A stretch of DNA of 61,904 nt from Desulfoluna sp. (GTDB taxonomy: Bacteria; Desulfobacterota; Desulfobacteria; Desulfobacterales; Desulfolunaceae). The notes beneath the pieces are model-generated. The model was given only the letters and a program-made list of their open reading frames with translations. It made no database searches and was not told where the DNA came from. Numbering within the stretch: position 1 is the stretch's first letter; each line of letters opens with the position of its first letter. The stretch spans positions 1 through 61,904 of the forward strand of contig NZ_JAQYWB010000033.1 in the NCBI RefSeq assembly GCF_030145185.1. Direction: 5' to 3'. Of the stretch, positions 56,138 through 61,904 are shown piece by piece. The position numbers and the translations under genes were made by a program.

Positions 56138-57946
56138 CTATCCAATAAAGGCGTCTTCAGGCATTTCCATGATAGAGCTGGTAAGGGCTTTCACGGAATC
56201 CATCTTGCCAAGACCCACGGGCAGCATGTGCTCGATAAAGAATCTGGCCGTCATGACCTGACCTTCGTAGAAGGCTTTGTCCTTTTTCTTGGCTTTTTCA
56301 ATCTTCGGCTGAGCCACGGCTGCTCTCCAGAGATGCATCCAAGCCATCATCAGATCGCCACAGCACTCCTGGAAGAGCGTTGCAGAACCAAATGCGTCGA
56401 GAATTTTCTCGCTCATGGCGGCACCGCCGATGGCCATGGCACATTCACCCACCTTGTTCAGAGCCGCTTCAACCTTGGCAGCCAAATCGTCGAGACCGGC
56501 TTCCTTGGCCAGAGCCATGGTGGCCTGGATTTCACCCATCAGGTCCATCATGGGCTTGCCCTTCTTCATGCCGAGCTTGCGGCCGAGGAGGTCCATGGCC
56601 TGAATACCGTTGGTCCCTTCGTAAATCGCGGTAATCTTGCAATCACGGAGAAGCTGTGACTGGGGATACTCTTCGATGAAGCCATACCCGCCGTAAACCT
56701 GGATCCCGATGGAGCATACGTCAAAGCTCTTATCGGTGCAGTAGCTCTTGGCAACGGGAGTGATGATTTCAATGAGGCCGTTGAACTTATCCTTGATGGC
56801 CTCATCTTCGCTGGTACCCACCTTATCAAAGCAGTAACCCATGTAATAAATCAGGGCGCGCATGCCCTCAACATAGGATTTCATGATCAGCAGGTTGCGG
56901 CGAACGTCAGGGTGCTGAATGATGGGCACACCTTTGGGCTCTGCATCGAGCATGGAGAGCAGGTTGGGGCTCTGGATACGCTCTTTGGCATAGTTCACTG
57001 CGTTCATGTAAGAGGTGGTGGCAAAGCCATGACCCTGGAGCGCCACACCCTGACGGGCTTCGTTCATCATGAGGAACATGGCTTTCATGCCCTTGTTCTT
57101 CTCACCGATGAGGGTACCGCGACATTTTCCCTTGCCGCCGAAAGCGATGGAGCAAGTGGCGTTACCATGGATGCCCATCTTGTGCTCAACACCGGTAATC
57201 ACAACGTCGTTCTCTTCGCCGATGCTGCCGTCTTCGTTGACCCAGAGCTTGGGAACAATGAACAGAGAGATCCCGCGGGTACCGGCGGGGGCACCTTCGA
57301 TACGGGCGAGGACAGGGTGAACCACGTTGGGAACGAGGTCGGAGTCACCGCCGGAGATGAAGATTTTGTTGCCCACGATGTTGTAGGTGCCATCGTCATT
57401 GGCTGTGGCGATAGACTCAAGGGCGCCCACGTCGCTGCCTGCGTTGGCTTCGGTGAGGCACATGGTGCCGCCCCATTCGCCGGTGTAGAGTTTTTTCAGA
57501 TAGAGCGCTTTCTGAGTATCTGACCCCAGGGAAGCGATGATGTTGCCACACCCATGGGTCAGGCCGGGGTACATGAGAAAGGCGCAGTTGGCACCGGTGA
57601 AGAGCTCACCGCAAGCCAGGGCGACAGCGTGGGGAAGGCCCTGACCACCGACTTCGGGATCGTCAGCCATGGCAACCCACTCACTCTCACAGAAGAGTTT
57701 GTAGGGCTTGTGGAATGAGGGGGGAACTTTAACGGAACCGTTCTCAAGCTTAACGCCTTCATCATCTCCAAGCTTCTGGGTGGGAAGGATTTCATTGACG
57801 GCAAGTTTTCTGGCTTCAGAAAGAACCATATCGATGGTTTTCTTATTGAAGTCACCGTATTTTTCGGTCTCGGAAAACTGAGCGACGTTCAACACTTCAT
57901 GAAGAACGAAATCCTGGTCCCTGCGGTCTGCAATCTGTTGTGCCAT
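56138..57946 (-). CDS. Acyl-CoA dehydrogenase with C-terminal extension
   Basis: The 602-residue flavoprotein belongs to the long acyl-CoA dehydrogenase group (about 600 residues, like those annotated as DmdC or AcdB). It has the FAD/substrate motif CLTEANAGSDVG and the helical C-terminal domain with YGGYGFIEEYPQSQLLRD, including the catalytic glutamate region near IYEGTNGIQAMD. It oxidises acyl-CoA to enoyl-CoA; the chain length is not evident. AGGAG is ten bases before the ATG. A divergent-looking pair of operators lies just upstream and a TetR gene follows. Confidence 0.88.
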   Translation of the reverse strand: MAQQIADRRDQDFVLHEVLNVAQFSETEKYGDFNKKTIDMVLSEARKLAVNEILPTQKLGDDEGVKLENGSVKVPPSFHKPYKLFCESEWVAMADDPEVGGQGLPHAVALACGELFTGANCAFLMYPGLTHGCGNIIASLGSDTQKALYLKKLYTGEWGGTMCLTEANAGSDVGALESIATANDDGTYNIVGNKIFISGGDSDLVPNVVHPVLARIEGAPAGTRGISLFIVPKLWVNEDGSIGEENDVVITGVEHKMGIHGNATCSIAFGGKGKCRGTLIGEKNKGMKAMFLMMNEARQGVALQGHGFATTSYMNAVNYAKERIQSPNLLSMLDAEPKGVPIIQHPDVRRNLLIMKSYVEGMRALIYYMGYCFDKVGTSEDEAIKDKFNGLIEIITPVAKSYCTDKSFDVCSIGIQVYGGYGFIEEYPQSQLLRDCKITAIYEGTNGIQAMDLLGRKLGMKKGKPMMDLMGEIQATMALAKEAGLDDLAAKVEAALNKVGECAMAIGGAAMSEKILDAFGSATLFQECCGDLMMAWMHLWRAAVAQPKIEKAKKKDKAFYEGQVMTARFFIEHMLPVGLGKMDSVKALTSSIMEMPEDAFIG

Positions 57947-57964
57947 ACCTAAATCTCTCCTTAT

Positions 57965-58000
57965 TTTAAGACATTGTAAGATTATTTAAGGCATCTTAAA
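57965..58000. promoter_or_regulatory. Tandem operator-like repeats before the acyl-CoA dehydrogenase
   Basis: TTTAAG-ACAT-TGTAAG (57965-57980) and the perfect palindrome TTTAAG-GCAT-CTTAAA (57985-58000) are spaced exactly 20 bases apart, two helical turns. They lie 20-55 bases before the ATG, in the leader or at the promoter, and fit binding by the TetR-type protein encoded next door. Nothing else is seen in 57947-58286. Confidence 0.45.
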
Positions 58001-58286
58001 GGCCTTGCCAGTTTTAAAATATAGTACGATTTCCTTCCCTTACAGCCCTTTCCACCAGATCATTATTACGCAAAGCAGAACTATGTTTATCTTATCTCAA
58101 AAATAATCAACCAAAACCGATGCTGTCATCCCGTTCCGATGGGCCAAACCTTGGATTTGGAGGCTCAGGATGCCTGATAAGATTTCCAAATATAGATGTT
58201 ACCAGTGGAAAAGCTCTAATTATCAATTTAATGCGTCATTATTCCAGATTTTTACCTGTCGGTCAATAATTATCCCGACACCCCGG

Positions 58287-58916
58287 TCACTCTGACACAC
58301 AGAACCCCTTGGTCAGGAGCTCAAACGACCGATTCAACCAGGATTCGATATCATAGGTCTCCCGGCTCCCAGAAACCCAGGGCCAGATAGCGGAAAAAAT
58401 AACCCCGTAAAACAGGGAAGAGAGATCCTCGGCAGGATAGGGCCTGAACTCGCCTTTATCCACCCCCTCCTGAAAAATCTCGGTGTACACAGCCACCATT
58501 CGGTCGTGCATGCGATTGATATCCGCATTGAGGTCGGGAGCCAGAATCATATCCACGCTGCTTCGAAGAGAGATATACACCCGAACGAAGGCCTGATTGT
58601 TTCTCAGGAATTGAGCGTTGGCCATGAGACAGGCGTAAGCCCTTTCCTTGGGAGACAACTCCTTCCGAGAAGCCGCTTCAGCGATCAGACGCCCCAAACG
58701 GATGCCTCGATCCATCACCATGTCATGAAAGATCTGTTCTTTCCCGGTGAAGTATTTATAAATCGTCCCCAGGGGGTACTCCGACTGCTGACTGATCTGA
58801 GCCATCGTGGTGCCGTAATACCCTCTCTCTGCAAAAACAGAAAGAGCTGCTCCCAGAATCTCTTCTCGACGCCTTTTGTATTCACGCTCCTTTCTGCTCG
58901 GTGCCAAATCTGTCAC
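58287..58916 (-). CDS. TetR/AcrR-family regulator
   Basis: The 209-residue protein has the TetR helix-turn-helix (EEILGAALSVFAERGYYGTT, then PLGTIYKYFTGKE) and a variable ligand-binding C-terminal domain. GGAGG lies just before a GTG at 58916, which is preferred to the ATG six codons upstream. It is on the same strand upstream of the acyl-CoA dehydrogenase and probably controls it, in the manner of fatty-acid-responsive TetR proteins, through the repeats at 57965-58000. Confidence 0.85.
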   Translation of the reverse strand: MTDLAPSRKEREYKRRREEILGAALSVFAERGYYGTTMAQISQQSEYPLGTIYKYFTGKEQIFHDMVMDRGIRLGRLIAEAASRKELSPKERAYACLMANAQFLRNNQAFVRVYISLRSSVDMILAPDLNADINRMHDRMVAVYTEIFQEGVDKGEFRPYPAEDLSSLFYGVIFSAIWPWVSGSRETYDIESWLNRSFELLTKGFCVSE

Positions 58917-59118
58917 GCATCCTCCATCGTTCATGAAGTAAATTTTATATTATTATGACGTATAAATCTGTCAAGATGTTTCTCCACGAATGGATGGAAA
59001 AACCGAAGGTACCGAAACATCAGGGCATCCGCTCTCTTGCCCCGACTCTACCCGATATAGTGGAACCCCCCGGAGAAGCCTTCAACATATTGGGGTTTAT
59101 ACGCCTAATACTCGAGAA

Positions 59119-60123
59119 TTACGGCGTGATCTCTTCCTTGAGAAGGCAACAGGCAACACGCCACTCCGGGGCACCATTTTCTTTGTATACAATGTTTCCG
59201 GGTTGAATGATCCGGTTCATGACACAGCCCTCGGCGATGGACAAATCAAAGAGATCGCTCTCATTAATCCGGGGGGCCTTTTTCAACACGCCCTCCTCAA
59301 TCACCATGGAGTGAACAGAATAATCCTCACACAGCGGGCAGCGATAGACGCGGCCATTGGGAAAAAGAAAGAGGTTGTCCGCCACGTTGCCGGCACACTC
59401 AAAGGGTTCCCCCTCATCGAGAAACACTTTGGGCCAGGTCACCTTGATCCCGCGCCGCGCAGCCTCCTCCACCACCTTCGGCACCACCTCCATCCAGTGA
59501 TCCCGGGTCACACGCATGAGGCCTTCTTCTTCGGCCTCTTCCCGGGCCGAGTTGCCCCGGATCCCCAGCACCTGAATAAAAAAGTGTTCCACCCCCCATG
59601 CCTCCAGGAGGGCCGGCATCTGATCCAGTTCATGGAGATTGGCCCCACTCACCGTATAGATCAGACTGGTGGAGAACCCTTTGGCCACCCCTTCACGAAT
59701 CCCCTTCACGCAGGTTTCCCAGCAGCCTTCACCCCGCAGGGCATCGTTGGTTGGAGCGGTGGCCCCATCCAGACTGAAGGAGAGGGCGTCCACCTCTTCG
59801 GGGGTCACCTTGTTCAGAATATCGTGGAAGAGATACCCGTTGGTATCGATGGTAATGGAGGCGTAGCCAAGGGCTCTGGCCGTCTTCACGGCGCGGGCGA
59901 GATCCGGGTGCAGGGTGGGCTCTCCGCCGAGAAAGATGATATTGGCCTCTTTAGAACGCGAGGCAAAAAGAGCCAGCCATTCTTCAATGGTCTCGATGGG
60001 CAGGGTGTTGCTTCCGTGCTGGGGGGGATTGATATAGCAGTGGCGGCAGGAGAGGTTACACGCCGTCAAGAGATGAAAAAACAGGTTGGTGGCGTCTTTT
60101 GTAAAGGATACAGTCTTTCGCAT
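59119..60123 (-). CDS. Radical SAM protein of unknown substrate
   Basis: The 334-residue protein has the radical SAM motif C22-x3-C26-x2-C29 and GGEPTLHPDLA, and later cysteines (ECAGN near 225, RCPLC near 243, VACC near the end) that may hold an auxiliary cluster in the manner of SPASM-type proteins. No substrate can be assigned; no small peptide precursor was seen next to it. AAGGA precedes the ATG. Confidence 0.8.
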   Translation of the reverse strand: MRKTVSFTKDATNLFFHLLTACNLSCRHCYINPPQHGSNTLPIETIEEWLALFASRSKEANIIFLGGEPTLHPDLARAVKTARALGYASITIDTNGYLFHDILNKVTPEEVDALSFSLDGATAPTNDALRGEGCWETCVKGIREGVAKGFSTSLIYTVSGANLHELDQMPALLEAWGVEHFFIQVLGIRGNSAREEAEEEGLMRVTRDHWMEVVPKVVEEAARRGIKVTWPKVFLDEGEPFECAGNVADNLFLFPNGRVYRCPLCEDYSVHSMVIEEGVLKKAPRINESDLFDLSIAEGCVMNRIIQPGNIVYKENGAPEWRVACCLLKEEITP

Positions 60124-60305
60124 GGTTTGTCCTTCTCATCTGGATCTTCAGACAGGGGAGCCTCCCGGACAATCTGCGATCCAAACACGGACAAAACCCT
60201 GCAGCATCGGTAAGAATGGACGATGGTCCTGACAAACGTCTAAAAACCTTTAGCGATCCCCCTGCCAGCGAGGGGCTGGAGCCTGGGGGGTATCTTCGTC
60301 CGACA

Positions 60306-60860
60306 TCACTGCTGCGAGCCCTCAATGTGACGCCTGATGATGACATTCATCTTTTCTTCTCTGATGCGCTGAAGATCCTGTTTGGTCTTGATCAATTCTT
60401 CGTTGGTCGCCCGAAGGCGAATGGACATGTACTCGGCAAAAATACGGTAGAGAAGCAGAAGAAAATCGAGGCGTTCATCGTGATCAGCCCCATCCCCTTC
60501 CAACTTTTCCCCGGCCATGGTGTTGACGGCAATGCAGGTCGTCCGACCAATGGCCGTCACGGTGGCAGAGCGCTTCAGGGAGTCAATAATCCGCATTTCC
60601 CCAAAGAGTTCCCCAATCTTGACCAACCGGGTAATCTCCACCTCTTCCTTGGACACCCGGACGGAACCGGCGAGGAGAAAATAGAGCCAGGGATCCCGAT
60701 CCCCCTCTTTGATGATCTTCTCACCGTCTTCGTACTCACGGATTTTACTCAGCTTTAAGAGTTTTCCGAGGTAACGGGTCTCGAAATTCTTCAAAGCAGG
60801 AATGCTCATGAGTTTCTGGATATTCTGGATGTTATCCTTGAGATATCGCGTCTCGATCAT
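60306..60860 (-). CDS. Cyclic-nucleotide-binding domain protein
   Basis: The 184-residue protein contains one cNMP-binding domain (about residues 20-130; EYEDGEKIIKEGD and GELFGEMRIIDSLKRSATVTA, where the E-x-x arrangement of the phosphate cassette is seen) and a C-terminal helix, but no helix-turn-helix. It may sense cAMP or cGMP and act on a partner protein. GGAGG precedes the ATG. Confidence 0.8.
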   Translation of the reverse strand: MIETRYLKDNIQNIQKLMSIPALKNFETRYLGKLLKLSKIREYEDGEKIIKEGDRDPWLYFLLAGSVRVSKEEVEITRLVKIGELFGEMRIIDSLKRSATVTAIGRTTCIAVNTMAGEKLEGDGADHDERLDFLLLLYRIFAEYMSIRLRATNEELIKTKQDLQRIREEKMNVIIRRHIEGSQQ

Positions 60861-60991
60861 GAAGCCTCCAGCCTCCTTTCAATAGAGATCCACTGTCGTC
60901 CCTTCTGCACTGCCGAACCAACTTTCAAACTAATCTGTGTTTGCAGATTATTCAATAAAAATTGTTGGAAAGAACTTTTTTTGAAGCGGAC

Positions 60992-61028
60992 AGGAAGACG
61001 CGGCACGGGCCGCGCCTTCCTTGGTTTT
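60992..61028 (+). terminator. Hairpin after carB
   Basis: GGAAG-CGCGGC and GCCGCG-CTTCC form a strong stem just after the carB stop, but the T run (TTGGTTTTTT) is on the plus strand, opposite to carB transcription; on the minus strand AAAAAAA follows. Its direction of use is unclear. Confidence 0.4.
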
Positions 61029-61904
61029 TTAGATGTGATAATCCTGAAGCGCCTTAACCGCGCAACTCTCTTCTTTCAATCGGGCAATGGCCCGGGCCAC
61101 CGCCATGGCACCCGTCAGGGTCGTGGCAAAAGGCACCCTGTATTTCAAGGCGGCCCGACGGATCTTATACCCATCATGGGTGGTCTCGCTGGAGGCCGAT
61201 GGGGTGTTGATCACCAGTTGAATCTCTTTGTTTTTAATGGCATCCACCACGTGAGGCCGCCCCACGGAGACCTTGTTCACCAGAACATTGGAGATCCCGT
61301 TTTTCGTGAGAAAATCAGAGGTTCCGCTGGTGGCCATCAGGGTGAAACCCAAGGCTTTAAACAGGGAGGCCGTGGGCAGCATCTGACCCTTGTCGCCCTC
61401 TTTGACACTGATAAAGACAGTGCCGGAGAGGGGCAGGTCATCGCCGGAGCCGATCTGCGCCTTGGCATAAGCCATGCCGAAATCATCGGCCATGCCCATC
61501 ACTTCTCCTGTGGACTTCATCTCGGGTCCCAGCAGGGTGTCCACATGGGGAAAGCGATCAAAGGGCATCACCGCCTCTTTCACGGAGATATGCTTGGGCA
61601 CAAACTCTGTCAAAAGACCCACCTCGGCCAGGGTTTTCCCCAGCATCACCTTGGTGGCCAGCTTGGCAAACTGAATCCCGGTGGCTTTGCTCACAAAAGG
61701 AACGGTACGCGACGCCCGGGGGTTCACCTCAATGATATAGAGTCGGTTGTCCTTGATGGCATACTGCACGTTCATCAGCCCCACCACGCCGAGTTCTTTG
61801 GCCATGGCGCGGGTGGCCTCGTGGATCTCATCCATGAGACGATTGGCAATGCTCATGGGCGGGAGCACGCAGGCCGAATCCCCGGAGTGTATCCCCGCCT
61901 CTTC
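61029..61904 (-). CDS. carB: Carbamoyl phosphate synthase large subunit, C-terminal part
   Basis: Only the last 291 residues lie in the window; the frame is open through the window edge. It includes the end of the second ATP-grasp domain (VQYAIKDNRLYIIEVNPRASR) and the MGS-like allosteric domain (ATSGTSDFLTKNGI, with NTPSASSETTHDGYKIRRAA), so it is the normal 3' end of carB. It makes carbamoyl phosphate for pyrimidine and arginine synthesis. The gene is truncated by the window, not by mutation. Confidence 0.95.
   Translation of the reverse strand, partial: EEAGIHSGDSACVLPPMSIANRLMDEIHEATRAMAKELGVVGLMNVQYAIKDNRLYIIEVNPRASRTVPFVSKATGIQFAKLATKVMLGKTLAEVGLLTEFVPKHISVKEAVMPFDRFPHVDTLLGPEMKSTGEVMGMADDFGMAYAKAQIGSGDDLPLSGTVFISVKEGDKGQMLPTASLFKALGFTLMATSGTSDFLTKNGISNVLVNKVSVGRPHVVDAIKNKEIQLVINTPSASSETTHDGYKIRRAALKYRVPFATTLTGAMAVARAIARLKEESCAVKALQDYHI

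Noticed and set aside
58990-60213. A 407-codon open frame opposite the radical SAM gene
   Set aside because: The opposite frame has the radical SAM motifs, so this is a shadow.

Overview
The window looks like a chromosomal stretch of a GC-rich (visibly above 50% GC), lactate-oxidising anaerobe of the Desulfobacterota, of the incomplete-oxidising sulfate-reducer type. The reasons are one homodimer-type pyruvate:ferredoxin oxidoreductase, a lactate permease with a GlcD/GlcF-type dehydrogenase, a second L-lactate dehydrogenase in which LutB and LutA are fused, and many Fe-S and sigma-54 features. Species assignment is inference; no rRNA is present.

Layout. 0-7 kb: a GyrI-like membrane protein, an unusual tRNA-Val gene, an exported FlgT-like protein, a long-chain prenyl diphosphate synthase, RimO, a dienoyl-CoA isomerase-type crotonase and a Dus-type tRNA-dihydrouridine synthase. 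7.3-9.3 kb: a two-gene Septu defence cassette (PtuA ATPase, PtuB HNH nuclease) lying among dispersed repeats. 9.9-30.9 kb: a lactate-to-acetyl-CoA region with the lactate permease, FAD and Fe-S lactate dehydrogenase subunits, a hybrid sensor kinase plus sigma-54 activator, a candidate small RNA, pyruvate:ferredoxin oxidoreductase, LutBA fusion, LutC and a divergent FadR-family regulator with its operators. 31-33.4 kb: a small accessory region with a Schlafen/AlbA-type ATP-binding protein and a HEPN gene with a partner of unknown function. 33.8-41.4 kb: a YkgJ-type protein, MltA, RmuC, molybdenum-cofactor genes (moaC, moaE, mobA, moaB) and pyrR. 41.5-51.6 kb: phosphate regulon (psiE, pstSCAB, phoU, a membrane glycosyltransferase, phoR, phoB) with Pho-box-like direct repeats. 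52-61.9 kb: a pair of tiny arginine-rich proteins, an alpha/beta hydrolase, a YjjX-type NTPase, a KaiC-like/XRE/cupin fusion, an acyl-CoA dehydrogenase with a TetR regulator, a radical SAM protein, a cyclic-nucleotide-binding protein and the 3' part of carB.

How it works together. Lactate enters through the permease, is oxidised by either dehydrogenase system to pyruvate, and pyruvate is split by the oxidoreductase to acetyl-CoA, CO2 and reduced ferredoxin. The permease operon, the oxidoreductase gene and a candidate non-coding RNA carry near-identical sigma-54-type promoters of the form GGCAC-N5-TTGTA, and a sigma-54 activator with its kinase is encoded between them. The LutC/LutBA operon instead carries TGGT-NNN-ACCA operators beside a FadR-family regulator. 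This matches the general plan of the lactate region of Desulfovibrio.

The intergenic spaces are unusually rich in repeats: a modular family of up to about 240 bp with GCTTTCAAGGTGG...GCCGCCGGAGGC hairpins, a 140-bp palindromic element, and a shorter hairpin family. They flank the Septu cassette, separate pstA from pstB, and add false N-terminal extensions to several open frames.
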